Notes: generated by a model from the letters alone, not told the origin. DNA of 64,000 bases from Actinospineispora spinosispora DSM 44797 (GCF_000429025.1 NZ_AUBB01000024.1:1-64000), one strand, 5' to 3'; counted from the stretch's first letter, positions 40,335 through 48,829 are shown. Translations and numbers: made by a program.

Positions 40335-41552
40335 ATGGGTGCACGCGCGCGGTGGGTGGTACTGGTCGGCGGTTTCATCGCCTACCTGTTCGACGCGTTG
40401 GAGATCATCCTGCTGTCGCTCGCCCTGCCGGCGATCCGGCAGAGCATGCAGCTCACCGCCACCGAGGCCGGCCTGCTCGCCACCGCGACGCTCCTCGGCA
40501 TCGGGCTGTCCAGCGTGCTCGCCGGCTACCTCGCGGACAACTTCGGTCGCAAGAAGGCGCTGCTCGCGTCGCTGCTGCTGTTCGGCACGTTCACCGCGCT
40601 GCTCGCCGTCGTCCCGAACTTCGAGCTGTTCCTGCTGTTCCGGTTCATCGCGGGCTTCGGGCTGGGCGGCGTGTGGAGCGTCGTGTCGGCCTACGTCGTG
40701 GAGACCTGGCCGAGCCGGCACCGCGGTCGGGCGGCCGCGTTCGTGCTGAGCTCGTTCCCGATCGGCGGAGCGCTGGCCGCGGTCGCGTCGGGGCTGTTCC
40801 TGCCGGACTGGCGGCTGCTGTTCCTGGTGGCCGGTGCCGCCGTGATCGTGCCGGTGCTCATCGTCGCGCTGCTGTTCGACGAGTCGGAGCAATGGCGGGA
40901 CGAGCACACCGAACCGGTGTCCATGGCACAGATCTTCACCGGGTCGCGGGCGCGCACCACCATCCTGGCGACGCTCGTCGCCTCGTTCGCGCTGACCGGC
41001 TGGTGGGGTGCGTCGACCTGGCTGCCGACCTACCTCAGCAGCGTGCGCGGCGTCCCGCCGGCGACCGTCGCGCTGTACATGACGGTGCTGAACCTGGGCA
41101 TGTTCGTCGGCTACAACGTGTTCGGCCTGATCGCCGACCGCATCGGCCGCCGCGCGGCCATCATCGCGTCCCTGCTCGGCGTCGGGGTGACACTGCCGCT
41201 CTACGCGCTGACCGCGAACCAGACGGCACTGCTCTGGTTCGGACCGCTGTTCGCCTTCTTCGCCGCGTTCACCGGGCTGTTCGGGTCCTACCTCGGCGAA
41301 CTGTTCCCCACCCGGATGCGCGCCACCGGCGCCGGGTTCTGCTTCAACGTGGGCCGGGGAGTCTCGGCCTTCGCCCCGCTCGCACTCGGCGCGCTGACCG
41401 CTGGCATCGGGCTCAGTGGCGGCCTGCTGATCTGCGCCGGGTTCTTCATACTGGCCGGGTTGGTGACGTTCCTGCTCCCACGTACCGACGGCCGACAACT
41501 GAAAGGAACGCCAGTCCATGAGGAAGCTGCTGCCGGACCCCGAGCTGGTTGA
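40335..41552 (+). CDS. MFS transporter, aromatic-acid/metabolite:proton symporter type
   Basis: 405 residues, twelve membrane segments. The loop 2-3 motif GYLADNFGRKKAL and the loop 8-9 motif GLIADRIGRRAAI are the sugar-porter/AAHS-type signature D-x-x-GR-(R/K). AGGGGG lies upstream of the ATG at 40335. It probably imports the substrate degraded by the downstream MBL and FAH hydrolases. It overlaps the MBL gene by 35 bp. Confidence 0.87.
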   Translation: MGARARWVVLVGGFIAYLFDALEIILLSLALPAIRQSMQLTATEAGLLATATLLGIGLSSVLAGYLADNFGRKKALLASLLLFGTFTALLAVVPNFELFLLFRFIAGFGLGGVWSVVSAYVVETWPSRHRGRAAAFVLSSFPIGGALAAVASGLFLPDWRLLFLVAGAAVIVPVLIVALLFDESEQWRDEHTEPVSMAQIFTGSRARTTILATLVASFALTGWWGASTWLPTYLSSVRGVPPATVALYMTVLNLGMFVGYNVFGLIADRIGRRAAIIASLLGVGVTLPLYALTANQTALLWFGPLFAFFAAFTGLFGSYLGELFPTRMRATGAGFCFNVGRGVSAFAPLALGALTAGIGLSGGLLICAGFFILAGLVTFLLPRTDGRQLKGTPVHEEAAAGPRAG

Positions 41553-42447
41553 GGTCACCTCGGGGGTCTACGCCTACCTGCAGCCCGACGGCAGTTGGAT
41601 GGTGAACAACACCGGCGTCGTCACCGGCCAGGACGGCTCGTACCTGCTGGTCGACACCACCTCGACCGAGGCGCGCAACCGCTCCTTCTTCGCCGCGGTC
41701 GAGACGATCAGCTCCCAGCCACCGACCGCGCTGGTCAACACCCACCACCACGGTGACCACACGTACGGCAACTGGCTGATGCCGGAGCGGACCCCGATCA
41801 TCGGGCACGTGACCTGCCGCGAGGACGTCATCGCCGCCGGGCTGGTCGCCGCGCAGGTCCTCACCGGACCGGACTACGGCCACCTCGAGGTGCGGCCGCC
41901 GAACGTCACGTTCACCGGCAGCATGACGCTGCACCTGGGTGAGCGTCGCGTCGAGCTGATCCACGTCGGTCCCGCGCACACCCGCAGCGACGTCGTGGTG
42001 TGGCTGCCGGATGAGCGTGTCCTGTTCTCCGGTGACATCGTGTTCGCCGGCGGCCAGCCGTTCCTGGTCGAGGGCAGCGTCGAGGGGTACCCGAAGGGCA
42101 TCGCCGCGATCCGCGAGCTGCAACCGGAGATCCTGGTGCCCGGCCACGGACCGGTCGTGCGGGGCGACGACATCCCCGCGCTGCTCGACGACCTCGTCGA
42201 GTACGCGGCGTTCGTCGCCGAGACCGGCCGCGAGTCGCACGCCGCCGGGCTGACCCCGCTCGAAGCGGCGACCAAGGCACGCGACAACCGGTTCGCGTCC
42301 TGGCAGGAGAGCGAGCGGCTGGTCGGCAACCTGCACCGGGCGTACTCCGAGCTCGGCGGCAACCCGCTCGACACCCGCATCCCGCTCGACGGGGTCTGGC
42401 ATGACATGGTCGCCTTCAACGGTGGCCCCATCGGCTGTTTCGCCTGA
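41518..42447 (+). CDS. Metallo-beta-lactamase-fold hydrolase
   Basis: 309 residues. The zinc-binding motif is NTHHHGDHTYGNW (HxHxDH form), followed by a His in VGPAHTRSDVVV, an Asp in LFSGDIVFAGG and a His in ILVPGHGPVV. It is the class that hydrolyses thioesters, lactones or esters in catabolic pathways. AAGGAA upstream. It starts inside the end of the MFS gene, so the two are coupled. The substrate is unknown; an MFS-MBL-FAH order suggests hydrolysis of an intermediate of a ring-degradation pathway. Confidence 0.88.
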   Translation: MRKLLPDPELVEVTSGVYAYLQPDGSWMVNNTGVVTGQDGSYLLVDTTSTEARNRSFFAAVETISSQPPTALVNTHHHGDHTYGNWLMPERTPIIGHVTCREDVIAAGLVAAQVLTGPDYGHLEVRPPNVTFTGSMTLHLGERRVELIHVGPAHTRSDVVVWLPDERVLFSGDIVFAGGQPFLVEGSVEGYPKGIAAIRELQPEILVPGHGPVVRGDDIPALLDDLVEYAAFVAETGRESHAAGLTPLEAATKARDNRFASWQESERLVGNLHRAYSELGGNPLDTRIPLDGVWHDMVAFNGGPIGCFA

Positions 42448-42460
42448 TCAGGGAGATCGA

Positions 42461-43387
42461 ATGCGCTGGGTCAGCTATGTGTCACCGGCCGACGGCACCG
42501 AGCGTGCGGGTCTGGTCCGCGACGGTGAGGTGCGCGCGCCCTCGTCGACGGCAAGTCTGCTCGACCTGATCGAGACCGGTCTCGACGCGGCCGCGCAGCG
42601 TGCGTCGTCCTCGCCTGCCGAGGTCGTGGCGCTGGACGGGCTGCGGTTGCTGTCGCCGATCCCCCGGCCGCCGTCGGTGCGCGACTTCCTGTGTTTCGAG
42701 GAGCACCTGCGCAACGCGCTCAAGGCGCTGGGTCGGACCGAGATGCCCGAGGTCTGGTACGAGCAGCCGGTCTTCTACTTCACGAACCCCGCCGCGGTCC
42801 GAGGCCCGGACGAGCAGATCCCGGTGTCTCCCGGGTCGTCGTTGTTCGACTACGAGGTCGAGGTGGCCGCCGTCGTGGGGAAGGGCGGCTCCGACCTGTC
42901 CCCGGCCGACGCCGAGGCGCACATCGCCGGCTACACGATCCTGTGCGACTGGTCCGCGCGCGACCTGCAGGCGCGCGAGTCGACCATCGGCCTCGGCCCG
43001 GTGAAGGGCAAGGACACCGCGACGAGCATCGGCCCGATGCTCGTGACCCCCGACGAGCTGGAGCCCTACCGCGATGGCGCCGGCTACCGGCTGGCCATGA
43101 ACGGTTCGGTCAACGGTCGGCACTACGGCGGCGGCAGCTGGGCGGACATCTACTGGTCCTTCGGGCAGATGCTCGCCTATGCCTCCCGGGGCACCGTGCT
43201 GCGCCCCGGTGACGTGATCGGCAGTGGCACGGTCGGGACCGGCTGCATCCTGGAGTTGTCCGGGCTGCACGGCAGCGAGGCGTACCCGTGGCTGGCACCA
43301 GGTGACACGGTTCGCATCGAGGTCGAGCAGCTGGGCGCGATCACCGGCCACATCACCGAGGGCGCGGTACCCGTTCCGCTCCGATAA
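42461..43387 (+). CDS. Fumarylacetoacetate hydrolase family protein
   Basis: 308 residues from the ATG at 42461 (GGGAGA upstream). The metal-binding Glu-x-Glu lies in SLFDYEVEVAAVVGKGG, with the Asp in YTILCDWSARDLQ, and the C-terminal GDVIGSGTVGTGCILEL loop. The family hydrolyses C-C bonds in beta-diketones or isomerises and decarboxylates dienoates in aromatic degradation. Second FAH-type gene of the window (the other is at 49.8 kb). Last gene of its operon. Confidence 0.9.
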   Translation: MRWVSYVSPADGTERAGLVRDGEVRAPSSTASLLDLIETGLDAAAQRASSSPAEVVALDGLRLLSPIPRPPSVRDFLCFEEHLRNALKALGRTEMPEVWYEQPVFYFTNPAAVRGPDEQIPVSPGSSLFDYEVEVAAVVGKGGSDLSPADAEAHIAGYTILCDWSARDLQARESTIGLGPVKGKDTATSIGPMLVTPDELEPYRDGAGYRLAMNGSVNGRHYGGGSWADIYWSFGQMLAYASRGTVLRPGDVIGSGTVGTGCILELSGLHGSEAYPWLAPGDTVRIEVEQLGAITGHITEGAVPVPLR

Positions 43388-43474
43388 TGTCCGGCCTTCT
43401 TTTAACCTGATTGTCATCTGTTCGCTTATTGTTAACCGCTTTCAGGTTAATTCTGCCGCGCATCAAGAATGCGG

Positions 43475-43587
43475 TATAGCGCATTGTGGTTGCGATCGCA
43501 CCTGCCGTTGGTGCTTTGTCGAGATGAGTGTGCTCTAATTCAATCCGCGAGGCCGGGAAGAGCGAAGGGGCTCGATCCCGTCACTGA
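43475..43587 (+). promoter_or_regulatory. Conserved upstream/leader element, copy 1 (thioesterase-GNAT gene)
   Basis: Conserved words shared in order with 48201-48324: TATAGCGCATTGTG (43475), GTGTGCTCTAATTC (43528-43541), GGGAAG (43555), GGCTC (43569) and GTCACTGA (43580-43587). The CTCTAAT word looks like a -10 region, so the last three words would lie in the 5' untranslated RNA. A TTAACC-N7-GGTTAA dyad (43432-43450) lies just upstream. Function unknown: a shared regulator or a structured leader RNA. Confidence 0.6.
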
Positions 43588-43613
43588 CGGATCGAATGGA
43601 AGAGGCTCTCGGG

Positions 43614-44786
43614 ATGCGTGCCCTCTCAACTAACGCTGATCTGAAACTATATTGCTTCCCCTGGTCAGGGGCATCTCGATCAGCATATCAGGTATTAGCA
43701 GAATTGATGCCCGAGCGGGTCGAAGTGGTTGGTGTCCAGCCGCCGACGACTGCGAATATCGAGGCGATGGCCGCTATTCTCTCGAGTCGGATCGACTCGG
43801 ATGTCAGGCGTGTGTTCTTCGGGCACAGCTTCGGCGCACTGCTCGCTTACGCGGTCGCCCGACGAATGCCGGTCGCTCCGGAACTGTTGGTCGTCTCGGG
43901 GAGCCGGGCCCCGCACGTCCCGGTCCCGGTGCCGCTGCGCGACCTTCCGGACCGGTATCTCGACCTGATGCTCGGACGCATGGGCGGAATGTCACCGGCG
44001 CAGCTGGCCGACCCGGAGCTCATGGCCCGGTTCCGGCCCAGGGTGCGCACGGACCTGTCGATCTGCGAGTCCTACGAGGCGCCGGTGGAGACCCTGGACG
44101 GGATTCCGATCAGCGCGTGGGCGGGCCGGGACGACTGGTACGCGCCATCCTGGCTGACACGTCCTTGGCAACGCTTCGCGCCCGGCCGCTTCCGACACCG
44201 GCTGTTCGACGGCGGACACTTCTTCATCAACGCCGTCGAGCACGTGGTCGACGCGCTGCTCGACGACATCGAATGGGCCGCCACCCAGCGTGCGCTCCCC
44301 GGCGCGGGTGACGGTTTCTCCCTCACCGACCTGGCGCCGTCGGATCGCGCCGAGCTGCTCGCCATGGCCGGCCGGTGCTCCCCGGACACCCTGCGTTCCC
44401 GGTTCCTCAGCGTCACGCCGACCGCCGCGACCAGTCACGTCGAGACCCTTCTGCGCGCCGCTGACTGCCGGACGGTCGTGGTGCGTCACCCCAGCGCCGG
44501 GATCGTCGGCTTCGGGTCGCTCTTCCTGAACGGGACGGCGCCCGCCGAGGTCGCCCTGCTGGTCGAGGACGGCTTCCAGAGCCAGGGCCTCGGTCGTCGT
44601 CTGCTCGACACGCTGCACGCGCATGCCGAGGCGGAGAACGTGGCCGCTCTGGAGATGACCGCGCTGGTCGGGAACTCCCGGATGATCCGCTTGTTCCGTG
44701 ACGCCCGGTTCAGCCCGGCGGGCGCGGGCGCGGTGACCGCGGTGCTTCCCGTTCAACCGGCGCCGGTGGGGGTGGGGCGTCCGTAA
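43614..44786 (+). CDS. Type II thioesterase fused to a GNAT acetyltransferase
   Basis: 390 residues from the ATG at 43614 (GAGG 8 bp upstream; 43596 is an alternative). Residues about 10-230 are a GrsT-type thioesterase: LKLYCFPWSGASRSAY, nucleophile elbow RRVFFGHSFGALLAYA, Asp in AWAGRDDWY and His in LFDGGHFFI. Residues about 240-390 are a GNAT domain with the acetyl-CoA loop ending in GFQSQGLGRRLLDTL and ALVGNSRMIRLFRDARF. Type II thioesterases usually serve NRPS/PKS assembly lines, but none is nearby. The fusion suggests release and acetylation of one product. Confidence 0.82.
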   Translation: MRALSTNADLKLYCFPWSGASRSAYQVLAELMPERVEVVGVQPPTTANIEAMAAILSSRIDSDVRRVFFGHSFGALLAYAVARRMPVAPELLVVSGSRAPHVPVPVPLRDLPDRYLDLMLGRMGGMSPAQLADPELMARFRPRVRTDLSICESYEAPVETLDGIPISAWAGRDDWYAPSWLTRPWQRFAPGRFRHRLFDGGHFFINAVEHVVDALLDDIEWAATQRALPGAGDGFSLTDLAPSDRAELLAMAGRCSPDTLRSRFLSVTPTAATSHVETLLRAADCRTVVVRHPSAGIVGFGSLFLNGTAPAEVALLVEDGFQSQGLGRRLLDTLHAHAEAENVAALEMTALVGNSRMIRLFRDARFSPAGAGAVTAVLPVQPAPVGVGRP

Positions 44787-44864
44787 ACGAGACGCCTACA
44801 AAGCGTTGCCGGGCGATACTCTGCGTGAGGGATTCCGTCCGACCGACTCCGAGGAAGTGACGCG

Positions 44865-45071
44865 ATGATGGCTGTCGGGTGCTCGCTGGCGGCGGTGTTG
44901 CTCATCGGGCTCGGGGTCTGGAGTCTGCGCACGGTTCCGGAACGGGTGCCGCGCTCGCTCGGCGAGCGCGAGCGCCGGCAACGCATGCGGATGCTGCGCC
45001 GAGGCGCCACCGCCTGCTTCCTGGTGGCCGCGATCCTGATCTGCTTCGTGGTCGACGCCGTCGTTCACTGA
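44865..45071 (+). CDS. Small membrane protein
   Basis: 68 residues, two membrane helices (about 5-22 and 48-66) separated by a strongly basic cytoplasmic loop (RVPRSLGERERRQRMRMLRR). GAGGAAG lies 8 bp before the ATG at 44865. No recognised family. The same strand and short gaps link it to the preceding fusion gene and to the next small gene. Confidence 0.65.
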   Translation: MMAVGCSLAAVLLIGLGVWSLRTVPERVPRSLGERERRQRMRMLRRGATACFLVAAILICFVVDAVVH

Positions 45072-45125
45072 CGGAAGCCCTGTGCGGGGTGGGGGAATCG
45101 GGTTAGCGTGGGCGCGGGAGGGTTG

Positions 45126-45317
45126 ATGACCCTGATCGTCGTTGTGCTGGCCCTTGCGCTCATCTGGCTGGAGCACACGCTCGTCACCACCGCGTCCGTC
45201 GTGTTCGTGGTCGTTCTGCTCGTGCCCTCGGTGATCGTGGACCTGTTGGTGCTGTTCGGTCCGAAGCCGGACACGAACCACGATCCGCTCGCCCGGTACC
45301 GGTCCCGACGCGACTGA
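45126..45317 (+). CDS. Small membrane protein
   Basis: 63 residues from the ATG at 45126 (GGGAGGG upstream; a GTG at 45108 is an alternative). Two hydrophobic segments (LIVVVLALALIWLEH and TASVVFVVVLLVPSVIVDLLVLF) and a basic tail. The function is unknown. Confidence 0.6.
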   Translation: MTLIVVVLALALIWLEHTLVTTASVVFVVVLLVPSVIVDLLVLFGPKPDTNHDPLARYRSRRD

Positions 45318-45353
45318 CCGTCCGACGAACGCGGCCGACGTCTAGCCGCAGTG

Positions 45354-45374
45354 CTTATTTTAGATTAAAATAAG
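45354..45374. promoter_or_regulatory. AT-rich palindrome upstream of the second P450 gene
   Basis: Arms CTTATTTTA (45354-45362) and TAAAATAAG (45366-45374) around a 3-bp centre, 32 bp before the ATG. It is nearly pure A/T in a GC-rich genome. Candidate operator or, if transcribed, a hairpin in the leader; the position close to the start fits repression. Confidence 0.6.
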
Positions 45375-45405
45375 TCATCCCAAGGTTCGGTTGCGGAAGG
45401 CGGCA

Positions 45406-46662
45406 ATGGTGCAGAGCAGGCCCGACTACGACCCGGTATCGGTAGGTTCGCTCGCCTTCTGGGGGCAGCGGCCCGAGCAGCGCGAACAGTCGCTGAAGGT
45501 GTTGCGCGACGAACGGCCGGTGAGCTGGCAGCGGCCCGCCGAGGGGTCGATGCTGCCGCAGGCCGAGGACGCCGGGTTCTGGGCGATCACCCGGCACGCC
45601 GACATCGTCGAGGTGAGCAAGCGCCCCGGGGACTTCTGCTCCGGCCAGGGCATCATGATCGAGGACGTCCCGGAGAGCATCCTCGAGGCCGCGTCCTCCT
45701 TTCTGGCGACCGACGCACCCCGGCACAGCGCGCTGCGCCGGCTGGTCAGCGCGGCGTTCACGCCGAAGCGGGTGGCGAAGATCGAGGAGCAGATCGCCGA
45801 CCAGGCGCGCCGGATCGTCGACGACCTGCTGGAGACCGGCGACTGCGACTTCGTCGACGAGGTCGCCAGGAAGCTGCCGATGTGGACGATCTACGAGATG
45901 TGCGGCCTGCCCGAGGAGCAGCGGCTGCCGGCGGCGCATGCCGCTGACGGCATGGTGTCCTGGTCGGACGAGGACGTGCGCGCCGGGCTGCAGCCCGCCG
46001 AGCTGCTCGGGCAGTCACTGTTCACCCTCAGCGGCATCGGGCTCGGCGTCGCCGAGGCCCGGCGCAAGGAGCCGCGCGACGACCTGATGACCAACCTGGT
46101 GCAGGCGGAGGTCGACGGAGAGCGGCTCACCGACCAGGAGATCGCCGCGTTCTTCGTCCTGCTGTCCGTGGCGGGCAACGACACGACCCGCAACACGATC
46201 AGCTCGGCCATGAAGGCGCTGACCGACTTCCCGGACCAGCGCAAGATCCTGCAGGCGGACTTCGACGGCACGATCGGCACCGCGATCGAGGAGTTCGTCC
46301 GCTGGGCGAGCCCGGTCATGACGTTCCGGCGCACCGCGACCAGGGACGTCGAGCTGCACGGCCAGCAGATCCGCAAGGGCGACTGGGTCGTGATGTTCTA
46401 CGCCTCCGGTAACCGTGACGACCGCGTGTTCGACGACCCGATGTCCTTCGACGTGCGGCGCACCCCCAACCAGCACGTCGGCTTCGGCGGCGGTGGCCCG
46501 CACTTCTGCATGGGCAACATGCTCGCCAGGACTCAGCTGCGGGCGATCTTCGACCAGCTCCTGCACCGGGTACCGGACCTGCAAGCGGGTGACCCGGTCC
46601 AGGTCGTCGGCAACTTCGTCGACGGCGTCAAGTCAATGCCCTGCACCCTGAACCTCACCTGA
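45406..46662 (+). CDS. Cytochrome P450, CYP125/CYP124-like
   Basis: 418 residues from the ATG at 45406 (GGAAGG upstream). The I-helix is LSVAGNDTTRNTISSAM, ExxR is EFVR in AIEEFVRWASPV, and the haem loop is VGFGGGGPHFCMGNMLARTQLR. The C-terminus ends NFVDGVKSMPC, a form typical of the mycobacterial CYP125/124/142 sterol and branched-lipid omega-hydroxylase group. The expected role is hydroxylation of a steroid side chain or methyl-branched lipid. It ends 10 bp before a family-A hairpin. Confidence 0.88.
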   Translation: MVQSRPDYDPVSVGSLAFWGQRPEQREQSLKVLRDERPVSWQRPAEGSMLPQAEDAGFWAITRHADIVEVSKRPGDFCSGQGIMIEDVPESILEAASSFLATDAPRHSALRRLVSAAFTPKRVAKIEEQIADQARRIVDDLLETGDCDFVDEVARKLPMWTIYEMCGLPEEQRLPAAHAADGMVSWSDEDVRAGLQPAELLGQSLFTLSGIGLGVAEARRKEPRDDLMTNLVQAEVDGERLTDQEIAAFFVLLSVAGNDTTRNTISSAMKALTDFPDQRKILQADFDGTIGTAIEEFVRWASPVMTFRRTATRDVELHGQQIRKGDWVVMFYASGNRDDRVFDDPMSFDVRRTPNQHVGFGGGGPHFCMGNMLARTQLRAIFDQLLHRVPDLQAGDPVQVVGNFVDGVKSMPCTLNLT

Positions 46663-46671
46663 CGAGGATCA

Positions 46672-46717
46672 CCCGTGAGTGGCGAGTGGTCCCCTGAGAC
46701 CACTCGCCACTCACGGG
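46672..46717. repeat. Family-A palindromic repeat (locus 2)
   Basis: Perfect 19-bp arms CCCGTGAGTGGCGAGTGGT (46672-46690) and ACCACTCGCCACTCACGGG (46699-46717) with an 8-base loop, between the convergent P450 and MFS genes. It has the same sequence as the hairpin arms at 6.9 kb. It is the simplest form of the family, without the inner CTACGCC core. Confidence 0.9.
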
Positions 46718-46724
46718 TCCTTGA

Positions 46725-48032
46725 CTAGCTGCGGCGGCTCTTGCCCACTCGCACCGCTACCAGGGCCGCCGACAGCATGCAGACGCCGACCACCCACAGG
46801 CCGGTGCGGTTGGAGCCGGTGAGGTCGGACAGCGCGCCGGTGACGTACGGCGCGACGAAGCCGGACAGGTTGCCCAGCGCGTTGATCAGCCCGATCCCGG
46901 CGGCGGCCGAGGCGCCGGTGAGCAGCGCGGTGGGCAGCGACCAGAACGTGGGCAGCGCGGCAAGCACGCCGCACGCGCAGATGGTCACCGCGATCATCAC
47001 CATGAGCGGGTTCTGCAGGTACAGCGCCACCGGGATGGCGAGACCACCCAGCGTCGAGGGGATCGCGACGGCGGCGACGCGGTGCCCGGTGCGGTCCGCG
47101 CGCCTCGCCCACAGGATCATCACGACCAGCCCGATGAGGTACGGGATCGCGGTGATCACGCCGGTCTCGATGGTGTTGTAGTCGGTGCCGAACGTCTTCT
47201 CGAACCCGGCGATGATCGTCGGGAGGAAGAAGCCGAGCGCGTACAGGCCGTACACGATGCCGAAGTACACCCAGGCCAGCGCCAGGACCTTCGGGTTGAA
47301 CAGCGTGGACCGGATCGACGTGGGTGCGCCCGCCGCCGCGGTCTCGGCCTGCTCGCGCTCGATGAGCGCGGTCAGTGCCTCGCGTTCCTCGACCGGCATC
47401 CACTTCGCGTCCTTCGGGCGGTCGGTCAGCAGCCACCAGGTCACCGCCGCGAGCAGCACGGCGGGGATGCCTTCGAGCAGGAACATCATGCGCCAGCCGG
47501 CCAGGCCGAACCAGCCGTCGGCGTACCGGATGATCGTGGTGGACACGACGGCGCCGAGCGCGCTGGACACCGGGATGGCGATGAAGAACGCGGCGGTCAT
47601 CTTCGCGCGCTGCGCGGCAGGGAACCAGTAGGTCAGGTACAGGATGATGCCGGGGAAGAACCCGGCCTCCGCGACTCCCAGCAGGAACCGCAGGATGAGC
47701 AGCACCGTCGCATTGGGTGCGAAGGCCATCGCGGTGGCCACGATGCCCCAGGTGATCAGGATGCGGGCGATCCAGCGGCGCGCGCCGAACCGGTGCAGCG
47801 CCAGGTTGCTCGGCACCTCCAGCACCAGGTAGCCGATGAAGAAGATGCCGGCCGTCAGCCCGTACATCGTCGCGCTCAGCCCGAGGTCGCGGTTCATGCC
47901 GTTGGGGCCGGCGAACGCGATGTTGACCCGGTCCAGGTAGTTGACGAAGTAGAGCAGGATGAGCAGCGGGACCAGTCGCCAGCCGGCGCGTCGGACCGCG
48001 GATCGGGTGAGGTCGGCGTCGATGCCGGTCAT
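46725..48032 (-). CDS. MFS transporter, anion:cation symporter (phthalate/tartrate permease) type
   Basis: 435 residues from the ATG at 48032 (AAGGGTG upstream). Twelve membrane segments. The early VNYLDRVNIAFA motif, then GYLVLEVPSNLALHRFGARRWIAR and LLGVAEAGFFPGIILYLTYWFPAAQRAKMTAAFF are the signature of the ACS family, which takes up organic anions such as phthalate, tartrate and 4-hydroxyphenylacetate. The nearby ring-cleavage cluster suggests an aromatic acid. Confidence 0.9.
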   Translation of the reverse strand: MTGIDADLTRSAVRRAGWRLVPLLILLYFVNYLDRVNIAFAGPNGMNRDLGLSATMYGLTAGIFFIGYLVLEVPSNLALHRFGARRWIARILITWGIVATAMAFAPNATVLLILRFLLGVAEAGFFPGIILYLTYWFPAAQRAKMTAAFFIAIPVSSALGAVVSTTIIRYADGWFGLAGWRMMFLLEGIPAVLLAAVTWWLLTDRPKDAKWMPVEEREALTALIEREQAETAAAGAPTSIRSTLFNPKVLALAWVYFGIVYGLYALGFFLPTIIAGFEKTFGTDYNTIETGVITAIPYLIGLVVMILWARRADRTGHRVAAVAIPSTLGGLAIPVALYLQNPLMVMIAVTICACGVLAALPTFWSLPTALLTGASAAAGIGLINALGNLSGFVAPYVTGALSDLTGSNRTGLWVVGVCMLSAALVAVRVGKSRRS

Positions 48033-48336
48033 CGTGAACACCCTTCTACAGCTGTGGCCGCGACGGCGCGTCGCTGAATCAGCCTACTGAATACAGGGCC
48101 TTCGGTGTGACCTGTCGCGCAACAGCCCCGCCGTGGGCGGCTCACCAGGCGCCTCTGCCGGCAATTAACAGATTGCTAACCTCTATGACATAAGTGGTGT
48201 TATAGAGCGTTGTGACGGCACTCGCAGTAAGCCCGGCTTTTTCTGTGACGGTCTCGTGTGCTCTAATTCGGGTTGTTGGATATGGGAAGGGCAATGCGGC
48301 TCACGTCCCCTCGCTGGTCACTGAGGAGGGTTTCTG
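48033..48336. other. Intergenic region between the MFS and universal stress protein genes
   Basis: 304 bp without a gene. It contains the divergent promoter of the MFS gene, and on the right side the copy of the conserved upstream element (48201-48324). AT content rises at 48160-48210 (TTAACAGATTGCTAACC, TATGACATAAG), fitting promoter or regulator sites. No open frame with a ribosome site is seen. Confidence 0.6.
48201..48324 (+). promoter_or_regulatory. Conserved upstream/leader element, copy 2 (universal stress protein gene)
   Basis: Matches 43475-43587 in word order: TATAGAGCGTTGTG (48201), the identical GTGTGCTCTAATTC (48256-48269), GGGAAG (48284), GGCTC (48298, same 14-bp spacing from GGGAAG), and GTCACTGA (48317-48324), the last running into the GAGGAGGG ribosome site of the gene at 48337. 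Conservation extending past the presumed start site suggests an RNA element or several protein sites. Confidence 0.6.
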
Positions 48337-48786
48337 ATGGGTGCCTACAAAAGGATTATCGTCGGTTCGGACGGCTCGGCGACGTCGCTGCTGGCGGTGG
48401 ACCGGGCCGGTGCGATCGCGGCGGAGGCCAATGCCGAGCTGCTCGTCGTGTCGGCCTACGAGCCCGCCGACAAGGCCGAGGTCGCCGCTGCCTCGGACGC
48501 GCTGAAGGCCGACGCGTTCCAGGTCGTCGGGTCGGCGCCGGCGGAGAATGCGCTGCGTGAGGCTGCTGACCGGGCCCGCGCGGCCGGTGCGACGAAGGTC
48601 GAGACACTGGCTGTGCAGGGCGCCCCGATCAAGGTGCTCGACGACGCCGTGACCGACTGCGACGCGGACCTGTTGGTCGTCGGTAACGTCGGCCTCAACA
48701 CGCTGACCGGTCGGATCCTCGGCTCGGTGCCCAGCGGCGTCGCCCGCAGGGCCGGCGTGGACGTGCTGATCGTGCACACGTCCTGA
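48337..48786 (+). CDS. Universal stress protein (UspA family)
   Basis: 149 residues. It begins MGAYKRIIVGSDGSATSLLAVDRAG, the Usp ATP-binding Asp, and ends with the nucleotide motif VVGNVGLNTLTGRILGSVPSGVARRAGVDVLIVHT (G-x2-G-x9-G-S). GAGGAGG lies 9 bp before the ATG. Usp proteins bind ATP and help survival under stasis, hypoxia or other stress. It is monocistronic, with the conserved leader element shared with the thioesterase-GNAT gene. Confidence 0.93.
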   Translation: MGAYKRIIVGSDGSATSLLAVDRAGAIAAEANAELLVVSAYEPADKAEVAAASDALKADAFQVVGSAPAENALREAADRARAAGATKVETLAVQGAPIKVLDDAVTDCDADLLVVGNVGLNTLTGRILGSVPSGVARRAGVDVLIVHTS

Positions 48787-48793
48787 GGATATC

Positions 48794-48824
48794 GAATTCC
48801 TGCATTCTGATAATTGTCAGGAAT
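48794..48824. terminator. Terminator hairpin between USP and dioxygenase genes
   Basis: Arms ATTCCTG (48796-48802) and CAGGAAT (about 48818-48824) enclose an AT-rich loop, in the 43-bp gap between convergent genes. The stem is only 7 bp, weaker than the palindromes at other convergent junctions. Confidence 0.5.
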
Positions 48825-48829
48825 GGTGG

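Noticed and set aside
43388..44786. Part of an NRPS/PKS cluster because of the type II thioesterase
   Set aside because: No adenylation, condensation, ketosynthase or carrier domain is encoded in the window.
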